DNA from: Moritella dasanensis ArB 0140
GTDB lineage: Bacteria > Pseudomonadota > Gammaproteobacteria > Enterobacterales > Moritellaceae
NCBI RefSeq assembly: GCF_000276805.1
Contig: NZ_AKXQ01000008.1
Coordinates: 1-64,000, forward strand
Direction of reading: 5' to 3'
Length of the DNA stretch: 64,000 bases
The notes below the pieces were generated by a model, which worked only from the letters and a program-made list of their open reading frames with translations, was not told the origin of the DNA and did no database searches. Of this stretch, positions 55,329-62,346 are shown piece by piece; position 1 is the stretch's first letter, and the number at the start of each line of letters is the position of its first letter. A program made the translations under genes and the position numbers.

Positions 55329-55353
55329 GAGTTGTACTCCTTATGAATGCGCT

Positions 55354-55818
55354 TCATCCAACATGCTTTTTTAAATAACGGACGGCTTTACCAAGAACAG
55401 GAATATGTTCGTATAACATTGCGCCGACATCGAGATAATCACGGTGATATATCACTTTACCGTCGACTGCTTTAAGGTGTGAATGACCCGATACGGTGAT
55501 GGCTTTGCCGGCATTTAATTTCGGATGAACGTAGGTCATATGCCAATAAATAGCGGCTTCTTTATCGTTAAGCAGTTGGTGGGTGATATCGAATGTGCAG
55601 GTGATTAAGTTGGTATACAGGTTTTCAAAGTAAGTGATCAGCTGGGTAATCCCCGCTACTTTATGCAAAGGATCTTGAAATTGAATATCATCATGATAAA
55701 TGTCTGCAAGGGTGTGCAAGTTTGCTTTATTTAAACGTGTGTAGATTTCAATAAAATGATTGAGCCACTGTCCTTGATCTTGTTCCAATGTCGTATTACT
55801 TAGCGAGGTATTTATCAT
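55354..55818 (-). CDS. SnoaL/NTF2-like protein heading the lipid operon
   Basis: A 154-residue protein with an NTF2-like cone fold pattern: WLNHFIEIYTRLNKANLHTL, DIYHDDIQFQDPLH, HMTYVHPKLNAGKAITVSG and VIYHRDYLDVGAMLYEH (segments of the usual order). Such proteins bind or isomerise small hydrophobic molecules; many have no known activity. A start four codons upstream (55830) is possible, but GGAA then falls in the coding sequence before ATG 55818, which I prefer. The ECF-type promoter at 55894-55921 lies about 75 bases upstream. Confidence 0.8.
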   Translation of the reverse strand: MINTSLSNTTLEQDQGQWLNHFIEIYTRLNKANLHTLADIYHDDIQFQDPLHKVAGITQLITYFENLYTNLITCTFDITHQLLNDKEAAIYWHMTYVHPKLNAGKAITVSGHSHLKAVDGKVIYHRDYLDVGAMLYEHIPVLGKAVRYLKKHVG

Positions 55819-55893
55819 TGTTAATTCCATCTAATGATTAAGTACTATTTATAAATAGACTGTGTAAGTGCTATTTATAAGTGTTATGTCTTT

Positions 55894-55921
55894 AATACGG
55901 TTGGAAGCAGAAAAAGGATCA
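55894..55921 (-). promoter_or_regulatory. ECF-type promoter for the NTF2-like/SDR/Cfa run
   Basis: On the minus strand TGATCC, 16 bases, then CGTATT. The same two elements with the same spacing occur in front of the sigma/anti-sigma pair and two further genes. Confidence 0.8.
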
Positions 55922-56063
55922 CATGAATGATTCATTAAATGAGTCATTTAATTGTCGTAATGAAAAGAGTTGTGATACTAAAGAAAAGTGTAGCGAAAAT
56001 AATGGGAGGGTGCATAACAATTTACGACAGTTTATCAATTAATTACAATAAACTGCCGTTGAT

Positions 56064-56744
56064 TTAATAGATAAAGTTTCCGAGGGGGTTAAGTATTTTG
56101 GCTATGCCGTCAGTAAATGTCAGTGGACTATCTACCACGGTATAACAGAGACAACCTTGCTGAGTCGTGGGGCTATGGGTATGCTTATTATTGAGCACAA
56201 TAAAATCACCTTTATTGTAGGTGCCCATTTCATCTTCAAAACTACCTTCGAGTAACAAGGTTAACTCAGTACCTTTGTGCGTATGGTTGGGAATGCTGCC
56301 GCCAGCTTGAATATGCAGTAAACTTGCGTGTATCGCACCTTCATTAAGATCTAACCGAGAACGGGTCAACTTGCCTACGTTAAGCTGTTTACCTAAGGCG
56401 ATATGTTGTAATGCGCGCGGTAGTAGATATTCAGTGTGGTTAAAGCTAATAGCCTGCGGTACTGCCGCTGTCGCATGAATTATCTCATCATTGCCAGTGA
56501 TCGAGCAGATTAAACTGTCTATTTCCCAGTCATTAAATAACATGTCAGCTGTCAAATCAGACTCTTCGTCGGCAGCTGATGAAATGAAGGTACTTGTTGC
56601 ATGAGTTGACTCTAACTGCGCTACTTTGTTTCGACAAATCTCGCAAAGCTCAGTATGCATTGCGATAGCAGCACTGAACGAGGCAGGTAGTTGACCTGTC
56701 ACGAAGGTATCGAGTAACTCATGGCTAGGGTGATATTTAATCAT
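56064..56744 (-). CDS. chrR: ChrR-type zinc/cupin anti-sigma factor
   Basis: A 226-residue anti-sigma factor. The N-terminal zinc anti-sigma domain has His30, Cys34 and Cys37 (MHTELCEIC), preceded by HPSHELLDTFVTGQLP. The C-terminal cupin domain carries His154, His156, Glu160 and a later His188/His190, spaced like the metal ligands of Rhodobacter ChrR. Free of stress it should bind and silence the sigma factor; singlet oxygen or organic peroxide would release it. Its start overlaps the sigma-factor stop by 4 bases (ATGA), giving coupled translation. Confidence 0.9.
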   Translation of the reverse strand: MIKYHPSHELLDTFVTGQLPASFSAAIAMHTELCEICRNKVAQLESTHATSTFISSAADEESDLTADMLFNDWEIDSLICSITGNDEIIHATAAVPQAISFNHTEYLLPRALQHIALGKQLNVGKLTRSRLDLNEGAIHASLLHIQAGGSIPNHTHKGTELTLLLEGSFEDEMGTYNKGDFIVLNNKHTHSPTTQQGCLCYTVVDSPLTFTDGIAKILNPLGNFIY

Positions 56745-57370
56745 GAATCTTCTCCGATATACTGTTTTAACTTGGCGAGCGCTAGGCGTAATCTTGATTT
56801 TACGGTACCGACCGGGATATCAAGTTGCTTAGCCAGTTGTTCTTGCGACAGTTCGTTGAAGTACACACCCTTAATTATTTGTTTCTGGTTTTCGGGTAAC
56901 TGATCAACATGAACGGACATGGTTCGGCTCATCAGGTGATCGGGGTAAGCATCTTCATTACTGTTTTCATCGCTGTCGAGCATAGGCCAGATATCATCAC
57001 TAATGGTATCTTCTTTGTTAGATTGGATTTTTCTGAGCATATCAAAAGACACGTTACGCATAACGGTATACACCCAGGTGCTGGCTTTACCTTTGGTATC
57101 ATCGTAGGTATGGGCTTTCTTCCATACTTTGGTCATTGTTTCTTGCAACAATTCCTTGGCATGCGCCTCGGTATTTAATGTTTTGATACCAAAGCGGATT
57201 ATTTTGGGCGCAAACCATTTGAACAAAGTTGCAAAGGCTACTTTATCTCGTGCATTGCCGATTTTAACTAAGCAGGTACTTAGTTGTTGTGTTTCGTCAT
57301 CTTCCATTATGAACTTTTTAGTTACGTAATTGACGCGAGGTGAATTACTTATACTTATCGGATTTATCAT
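56741..57370 (-). CDS. rpoE: ECF sigma factor of the RpoE/ChrR type
   Basis: A 209-residue ECF sigma-70 factor. Region 2 spans about residues 40-108 (LFKWFAPKIIRFG, ELLQETMTKVWKKAHTYD, STWVYTVMRNVSFDMLRK) and region 4 about 150-205 (LPENQKQIIKGVYFNELSQEQ, first words; PVGTVKSRLRLALAKL). Pairing with ChrR identifies it as the singlet-oxygen-type (ECF11-like) group, not the RseA-linked envelope-stress RpoE. It sits 93 bases after the LON-domain gene, and the motif TGATCG-N16-CGTATG lies 38-65 bases upstream, predicting autoregulation. An alternative Met (residue 22) is possible. Confidence 0.92.
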   Translation of the reverse strand: MINPISISNSPRVNYVTKKFIMEDDETQQLSTCLVKIGNARDKVAFATLFKWFAPKIIRFGIKTLNTEAHAKELLQETMTKVWKKAHTYDDTKGKASTWVYTVMRNVSFDMLRKIQSNKEDTISDDIWPMLDSDENSNEDAYPDHLMSRTMSVHVDQLPENQKQIIKGVYFNELSQEQLAKQLDIPVGTVKSRLRLALAKLKQYIGEDS

Positions 57371-57407
57371 CTGGATTCTTCATATAATGTAGCCATGCGT
57401 AAAGAGT

Positions 57408-57435
57408 CATACGTGACGATGAATAACATCGATCA
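57408..57435 (-). promoter_or_regulatory. ECF-type autoregulatory promoter of rpoE-chrR
   Basis: On the minus strand TGATCG, 16 bases, CGTATG. It lies in the 93-bp gap between the LON-domain gene and the sigma gene, with about 38 bases from the -10-like element to the start codon. Confidence 0.82.
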
Positions 57436-57463
57436 CTTTATTTCTATAACTTATTTAAATAAG

Positions 57464-58072
57464 TTAGGCAGGCGCATTATTATGTCCATTAATTGTAGTA
57501 TGCAAGAAGGCTAAGCATTGTTCAAAGCTTTCTGGCGCCATAAAGTTAATTTTATGTTTAATGTCGAGGGGTAATAGTTCGATAAAGCGCGCACATACCC
57601 AGCGTAGGTCTTGTCCATTGGCGTGAGGGTAAAGCGAGGCTAAGTTTTGATGTTCCTCAAAGATGGCGCTTAATACTGAGGTTAACTTTCTATTTTGGCT
57701 ATTATTTTGGTCAATGTTACTGACTTCATTACTGTCAGGCCAATGCTGCAGCTCGTGATAACGTCCTTTGAGCAAACCATCGACATCAGATTCGACGGCC
57801 GTTATTTCAATTAATCGCTTGGCCTTGATATCGATGCTCAGCAAGCCGTCGTCAGATGTATTAAAATCAATGATTTCGACCCAAGCTGCGATGCTGTGAT
57901 CCGCGGTTGCTAAAGTGCTATCCGTTTTTGATTGGTTATAGGGTAATAAAGCAAAGCCGCCATTTCGATAAGACTCTGTTACTAGACGCATGTATTTGGG
58001 TTCAAATATACTCAAGCGTGTTACCCCGCCGGGGAGTAATACGATAGGTAAGGGAAAGATTGCTAACATCAT
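57464..58072 (-). CDS. LON-substrate-binding-domain protein
   Basis: A 202-residue protein with the N-terminal LON domain (IFPLPIVLLPGGVTRLSIFEPKY, first words; GLLSIDIKAKRLIEI; LKGRYHELQHWP) but no AAA+ or protease part. Stand-alone LON-domain proteins are widespread; their role is unknown, though substrate or adaptor function is often guessed. It is directly upstream of rpoE-chrR on the same strand and has its own ECF-type promoter at 58105-58132, so it should respond with them. A link to ChrR turnover is tempting but is inference. Confidence 0.85.
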   Translation of the reverse strand: MMLAIFPLPIVLLPGGVTRLSIFEPKYMRLVTESYRNGGFALLPYNQSKTDSTLATADHSIAAWVEIIDFNTSDDGLLSIDIKAKRLIEITAVESDVDGLLKGRYHELQHWPDSNEVSNIDQNNSQNRKLTSVLSAIFEEHQNLASLYPHANGQDLRWVCARFIELLPLDIKHKINFMAPESFEQCLAFLHTTINGHNNAPA

Positions 58073-58104
58073 AAGTAGTGCCTCGAATTAATCTGACACT
58101 CTAC

Positions 58105-58132
58105 AATACGTGCGGATGCCTGGAATCGATCA
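58105..58132 (-). promoter_or_regulatory. ECF-type promoter for the LON-domain gene
   Basis: On the minus strand TGATCG, 16 bases, CGTATT. The -10-like element ends about 32 bases before the start codon. Confidence 0.8.
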
Positions 58133-58155
58133 TTTATATTGGGTGCACTTGTTTT

Positions 58156-58199
58156 ATAAGGAATGCATAAGGAGTGCATAAGGAGTGCATAAGGAGTGA
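58156..58199 (+). repeat. Four tandem 11-bp repeats between divergent ECF promoters
   Basis: Four units of ATAAGGAGTGC, the first with one change (A for G) and the last ending in A. They lie between the minus-strand promoter at 58105-58132 and the plus-strand promoter at 58250-58277. Confidence 0.9.
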
Positions 58200-58249
58200 A
58201 TAGTGAGAGAGTAATTAACGATTAATAAGTGAATAAATAACATTCACAG

Positions 58250-58277
58250 TGATCGAAGTGATAAATACCGGCGTATT
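58250..58277 (+). promoter_or_regulatory. ECF-type promoter for the thioredoxin-like lipoprotein gene
   Basis: On the plus strand TGATCG, 16 bases, CGTATT. The -10-like element ends 58 bases before the ATG at 58336. Confidence 0.8.
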
Positions 58278-58335
58278 GACCAGGCATACAATGACTTAGA
58301 ACCTCATTCTCAACTCTAACTATAAGCAGGTGAAC

Positions 58336-58869
58336 ATGGATAAATTAAAATGGATCTTTATCGCATTAACGGTATTACTGGTTGGCTGTTCGTCGAGTTA
58401 CAGCAATCAATCGTTAGTGGGGCAGGTATTGCCGACTTTTTCTGGGCAGACGCTGGAAAAACAAGATGTGTCGATGCCCGATTTATTTGGCAATAAACCG
58501 ACGTTATTGCTGGTGGGTTATAAACAAGATACCCAGTTTGATATTGACCGTTGGTTAATCGGATTAGACATGACGAGTACACTTGTCGACATTTACGAAT
58601 TACCTGCTATCCAAGGTATGTTTCCAAAAATGTTCAGTTCTATGATTAATAACGGTATGCGACGCGGAATACCGAAGGAATTATGGGGTGGGGTGATCAC
58701 TTTATATAACGACGGCGAAAAAATGCAGGCGTACACGGGTAATGAAAATCCGAATAACGCGCGTATCATCTTGTTAAATAGCAATAATGAGATTGTTTAC
58801 TTTTATGATCGCGGTTTTTCTGTGGGCGCTTTGAATAACCTACGAACCGCATTGGCTGGGCTAGAGTGA
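58336..58869 (+). CDS. Thioredoxin-fold-like lipoprotein of the ECF island
   Basis: A 177-residue lipoprotein: hydrophobic signal and lipobox VLLVGC (Cys near residue 18), then a domain beginning LVGQVLPTFSGQTL and PTLLLVGYKQDTQFDIDRW, similar in layout to AhpC/TSA or thioredoxin-like proteins, but I see no CxxC motif. NARIILLNSNNEIVYFYDRGFS near the end fits the last strands. Function unknown; envelope location and ECF-type promoter suggest a role in oxidative stress. A GTG two codons upstream (58330) is possible, but CAGG precedes ATG 58336 well. Confidence 0.8.
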   Translation: MDKLKWIFIALTVLLVGCSSSYSNQSLVGQVLPTFSGQTLEKQDVSMPDLFGNKPTLLLVGYKQDTQFDIDRWLIGLDMTSTLVDIYELPAIQGMFPKMFSSMINNGMRRGIPKELWGGVITLYNDGEKMQAYTGNENPNNARIILLNSNNEIVYFYDRGFSVGALNNLRTALAGLE

Positions 58870-59025
58870 TATTGACTAAACAGTTCACCAGTGAGTTAAA
58901 AGAGCTCAATATTTGAGTGAAAACAGCGAACAAGCGTTATTTTGCAGTTAAATTCTACATATTGCGGTGTTTATTACATTTGTCGTATAACTAATGAGCA
59001 GAATGAATAGAGGCATTAAAAAAGT

Positions 59026-59054
59026 TTGACGAGTTCAGTCCAACTCTGTAATAT
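59026..59054 (+). promoter_or_regulatory. Sigma-70 promoter of the tRNA operon
   Basis: TTGACG at 59026-59031, 17 bases, TAATAT at 59049-59054, with an A-rich stretch before the -35. The bases after the -10 (CCACC) are C-rich, like the discriminator of stringently controlled stable-RNA promoters. It lies 34 bases before the first tRNA. Confidence 0.85.
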
Positions 59055-59087
59055 CCACCTCGTTGACAAGGCATTGCCTCCAACGTT

Positions 59088-59164
59088 CGGTGATTAGCGC
59101 AGCTTGGTAGCGCACCTGGTTTGGGACCAGGGGGTCAGAGGTTCGAATCCTCTATCACCGACCA
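59088..59164 (+). tRNA. tRNA-Pro (anticodon TGG), copy 1
   Basis: A 77-base cloverleaf: acceptor CGGTGAT/ATCACCG, anticodon stem CCTGG/CCAGG with loop TTTGGGA (anticodon TGG), T-arm GTTCGAATC, encoded CCA. It is first in a five-tRNA operon and identical to the last gene. Confidence 0.96.
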
Positions 59165-59165
59165 C

Positions 59166-59242
59166 GACTCCTTAGCTCAGTTGGATAGAGCAACGGCCTT
59201 CTAAGCCGTAGGCCATAGGTTCGAATCCTATAGGGGTCACCA
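59166..59242 (+). tRNA. tRNA-Arg (anticodon TCT)
   Basis: A 77-base cloverleaf: acceptor GACTCCT/AGGGGTC, anticodon stem ACGGC/GCCGT with loop CTTCTAA (anticodon TCT), T-loop TTCGAAT, encoded CCA. It starts one base after the CCA of tRNA-Pro. Confidence 0.96.
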
Positions 59243-59305
59243 TATTATCTATGTAAAAGTAGAGAGTTGATTCGTTTACCAAAACGGGTTGATGTAAAAG
59301 TTTGT

Positions 59306-59382
59306 GGCGGTTGTAGCTCAGTTGGTAGAGCCCCGGATTGTGATTCCGGTTGTCGAGGGTTCAATCCCCTTCAGTCGCCCCA
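59306..59382 (+). tRNA. tRNA-His (anticodon GTG)
   Basis: A 77-base gene including the His-specific extra G(-1) opposite C73: acceptor GCGGTTG/CAGTCGC, anticodon loop TTGTGAT (GTG), encoded CCA. Confidence 0.96.
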
Positions 59383-59453
59383 TATTTGATAACACGCTAA
59401 GGTGATGTTATCGACCCTTGTCAGTATTACCTGCTGATAAGTTGATAGTTAGT

Positions 59454-59538
59454 GCGGGAGTGGCGGAATTGGTAGACGCGCTAGATTTAGGTTCTAGTAT
59501 CTTAGGGTGTGAGAGTTCAAGTCTCTCCTTCCGCACCA
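59454..59538 (+). tRNA. tRNA-Leu (anticodon TAG)
   Basis: An 85-base class II tRNA: acceptor GCGGGAG/CTTCCGC, anticodon stem CTAGA/TCTAG with loop TTTAGGT (TAG), long variable arm, encoded CCA. Confidence 0.96.
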
Positions 59539-59542
59539 TGTT

Positions 59543-59619
59543 CGGTGATTAGCGCAGCTTGGTAGCGCACCTGGTTTGGGACCAGGGGGTCAGAGGTTCG
59601 AATCCTCTATCACCGACCA
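59543..59619 (+). tRNA. tRNA-Pro (anticodon TGG), copy 2
   Basis: Identical to 59088-59164, with identity running from three bases before to one base after (81 bases). The E. coli argX-hisR-leuT-proM operon also ends in a tRNA-Pro; the additional copy here is the first one. Confidence 0.96.
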
Positions 59620-59647
59620 CTTATTTATTCCAAGTAATTGGAATTCG

Positions 59648-59677
59648 AAAAAGCCTGCTCATTGAGCAGGCTTTTTT
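59648..59677 (+). terminator. Rho-independent terminator of the tRNA operon
   Basis: AAAGCCTGCTC/GAGCAGGCTTT stem with an ATT-type loop and a T-run, 28 bases after the last tRNA. Confidence 0.94.
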
Positions 59678-59746
59678 CGTTACAACGTTTTTCAAATTAT
59701 TGCTGCTTATTGGTTTAAGTAAGCATTTAAAAACAAGGGCCTACAT

Positions 59747-60082
59747 ATGACTGATAATACACAATTTTTAGAAAAGCTAAACAACGACATCGACGTTAAA
59801 TTACAATTTGTTGATTACGCTGAGTTAAAAGTAAATAAGCATTTAGCGAAAGCAGACCAACCAAAAACACAACACTTTGCAATTAGTTCTGCATTGTTAG
59901 CGTTAGAAGAAGAGCAAAACACAGCGACTTACTCGGCGTTATTGAAGTTGTTAGTTGTACAGCTTGAAACTTACCTTACGCTACCTGTTAAAACTGTTGC
60001 TGATGATTTCCGTGCTGAAATGACAGACAATATCGCGCAAATAAACGCGCTTGTAGCGGACGTTGAAGCTGCTGCACTTTAG
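59747..60082 (+). CDS. Small acidic hypothetical protein
   Basis: A 111-residue, mostly helical, acidic protein without signal peptide or membrane segment. It has no cysteine and no motif I recognise. A run of Leu/Ala/Glu-rich helices (SALLALEEEQNTATYSALLK) suggests a helical bundle. It stands alone between two terminators (59648-59677 and 60188-60214), with AAGGGCC at 59736-59742 in front of the ATG. Codon use looks like that of neighbouring housekeeping genes, so I regard it as real. Confidence 0.75.
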   Translation: MTDNTQFLEKLNNDIDVKLQFVDYAELKVNKHLAKADQPKTQHFAISSALLALEEEQNTATYSALLKLLVVQLETYLTLPVKTVADDFRAEMTDNIAQINALVADVEAAAL

Positions 60083-60187
60083 ACCGTTACAACATCGTCT
60101 GTTACAAGATAGACAGTTTTAACTTGAATGTGGTGTTATGTTTGAGTTAATGGTGTTAGTGCCAGTTAAAAGTATATAGAAAGATGA

Positions 60188-60214
60188 AAGCCTGCTTAGA
60201 TAGCAGGCTTTTTT
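60188..60214. terminator. Bidirectional terminator between small protein and ABC1 kinase gene
   Basis: AAGCCTGCT/AGCAGGCTT stem followed by T residues, between convergent genes. Confidence 0.9.
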
Positions 60215-60241
60215 GGTTTTAGAAGATCTGTACTACTAACT

Positions 60242-61603
60242 TCAACTATGCGTTTCAATCATATGTTCTTGCTCACTGCTTATATCCATTTTATCCACAT
60301 AAGGTTCGAATAATGCAGACACATTGACTTTGGCATTTAGTCTCGCTGCCAATAAATATAATCCAGCCAACTTACGATGGATAAAGATCGCATCGACAGG
60401 TGGTGTATGCCATTGGTCTTGTCTGTTATTTATCGCCATGCCAGCTTGTTTAATGCGATAAGCTAAATCGGTACTGGCAAAATCATACTCTTCCTGGCAC
60501 TGCAAAGGCTCGGTTGCGATTATAAACGTGCTTAAAACCTGTTGCAGGTAGTCGTTATCGATATCTTGACCAAAAAATCCTATGTGCTCTGCCGCTTGTT
60601 GCATCGCAGGGCGGTCGCCTCGGCTAGCGGCATGAATTAAAGCGAGGTAGCCTTGGCTAATTGCAGGTGGGATATCTCGGGTGGCACCAAAATCAAGTAA
60701 CACTATTTTTTGTTGTTCGGCTTGGTATAAGTAGTTGGCGAAATTAGGGTCGGTTTGCATTAGTTTAAAGTCGAATAACTCGGCAAAAAACAATCGAATA
60801 AGTTGGGTTGCTATGTTGTCCCTTTGTTGCTGAGATTGATTAACAGCTTGCTCTATGGTTCTACCATCGACATAAGTCATTAAGAGAATATTGTCAGTAC
60901 ATTGGTCTAATAACACTTCTGGAATGATAAAATGCGGGTCTTGCCCAAGTAATAAACCATAACGACGATTGAAGGCCGCTTCTTGCTGGTAATCCGCTTC
61001 TACTTTAAGTTGTTTTTTAGCTTCATCAAGTAAAGAATCTAGCGAAATTTGTTCTGGCAATAACCCCGATAATTTTAAAAGGATGGCAACATTATCGACA
61101 TCTGCATCGATTGATTGACGCACGCCTGGGTATTGCACTTTTACAGCTAACTTTTCGCCATGGTCGCCATAGGCTAAATGTACTTGGCCTATTGAAGCTG
61201 AAGCGAAAGGTTTTAATTCAAACTGGCTAAATTGATCAAGCCAGTCTTGCCCCCAATTATCTGTTAATACTCTTCGAAGTTGTTTATACGGCATTGGGTG
61301 GGCATCAGAGCGTAGCTTACTGAGTAAAGTGCTAAGTTCTTTTGGTAGTAAATCACCCGCATCCATCGATAACAACTGTCCGACTTTCATCGCGGCGCCC
61401 CGTAACTGGGCGAGTTTATCGGCTAGATTTTCAATATTTCGAGGTGTTAATAGTAACTTAGACAATGTCGGTGTTTTCCCTTGAGAAAACTGCTTAACCC
61501 CCTCCAAGGCGACGTTGCCTACCACTTGCACAACTAAACCGCCCAATTTAGACATTCGTGAAAGCTTAGAGGTCGGCACTCTTTTTCCTATATATTTTGG
61601 CAT
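60242..61603 (-). CDS. ABC1/UbiB-family atypical kinase
   Basis: A 453-residue protein of the ABC1 (AarF/COQ8/UbiB) atypical kinase family. The KxGQ motif is in LRGAAMKVGQLLSMD, the Ala-rich loop replacing the glycine loop in FASASIGQVH, the ATP lysine in LAVKVQYPG, and a metal-binding LLDFGATRDIP. Members act as ATPases in quinone/lipid metabolism. It differs from UbiB, lacks the C-terminal membrane helices, and has no ubi genes nearby. I begin at ATG 61603 (MPKYIGKRVPTSKLSRM), which suits the family; an upstream ATG at 61705 would add 34 poorly conserved residues. Confidence 0.88.
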   Translation of the reverse strand: MPKYIGKRVPTSKLSRMSKLGGLVVQVVGNVALEGVKQFSQGKTPTLSKLLLTPRNIENLADKLAQLRGAAMKVGQLLSMDAGDLLPKELSTLLSKLRSDAHPMPYKQLRRVLTDNWGQDWLDQFSQFELKPFASASIGQVHLAYGDHGEKLAVKVQYPGVRQSIDADVDNVAILLKLSGLLPEQISLDSLLDEAKKQLKVEADYQQEAAFNRRYGLLLGQDPHFIIPEVLLDQCTDNILLMTYVDGRTIEQAVNQSQQQRDNIATQLIRLFFAELFDFKLMQTDPNFANYLYQAEQQKIVLLDFGATRDIPPAISQGYLALIHAASRGDRPAMQQAAEHIGFFGQDIDNDYLQQVLSTFIIATEPLQCQEEYDFASTDLAYRIKQAGMAINNRQDQWHTPPVDAIFIHRKLAGLYLLAARLNAKVNVSALFEPYVDKMDISSEQEHMIETHS

Positions 61604-61720
61604 TGTTAACTCGCTACCTAAGATGGATACACACGTATAATTCATACGTAATAAATGCCTATAAAGATCACTGCAATAGCGTGAGCATTTAAACTTAAGT
61701 ATCAAATATGATTGGCTTTT

Positions 61721-62197
61721 CTAAAATGAAAAACCAATCATAAATTCGCCAGTCGCGTCTTCGTTAGAAAATATCGCTCTGTCTGATGTGTATTTTTCTT
61801 GGCGAAGACCGGCACTAAAGAACATAGGCGAGTTAATATAAGCGATGCCAACACGATAACCATACGCATCTATATCACTGTTATCTTCGACAAAGTAACG
61901 GCTGTATAGCAAACCCACATAGGGTTTAAATTGTGCTGATGCGGGAATGTAATAGGTGGACTCTACAGTTGCTTTTGAAACTGTAGGCTTACCTGAAAAC
62001 CAGTATTCATAAGCAGCACCAACAGCAAGGTTATCTAAGGCAAAATAGTTAATTGAAGCGCCCGCAATGGTGTAGTTCTCGGAACCAATTGAAGCACCGC
62101 CTAGTTTTATTCCCACAGACTTACTGCCCGCTGTTAACGAGGCTGAATGGGTAAGGTTACTGAGTAAAAGAAAAGTAGTGAAAAGTATAATTTTCAT
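61721..62197 (-). CDS. Small outer-membrane beta-barrel-like protein
   Basis: A 158-residue protein with a signal peptide (about 1-18, ending THSAS) and an alternating pattern of beta-strands (SVGIKLGGASIG, NLAVGAAYEYWFSG, KPYVGLLYSRYF, YGYRVGIAYI). The last residue is Phe, the usual C-terminal signal for barrel insertion. Eight strands are likely (OmpA/OmpW-size). Function unknown. It lies 117 bases upstream of the ABC1 kinase start on the same strand. Confidence 0.75.
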   Translation of the reverse strand: MKIILFTTFLLLSNLTHSASLTAGSKSVGIKLGGASIGSENYTIAGASINYFALDNLAVGAAYEYWFSGKPTVSKATVESTYYIPASAQFKPYVGLLYSRYFVEDNSDIDAYGYRVGIAYINSPMFFSAGLRQEKYTSDRAIFSNEDATGEFMIGFSF

Positions 62198-62346
62198 GAT
62201 TATCCCTTCAAAAATAGCGTTTGTGTAAATTTCATACTAATTAATAGGATAGATCATTGCGCGCATATTGTGCCAGATCATAGATTAGTATGTTAACGGC
62301 TGTAACTTATTGCGTTCATTTGCATTGTTATAATTAACAATTCAAT

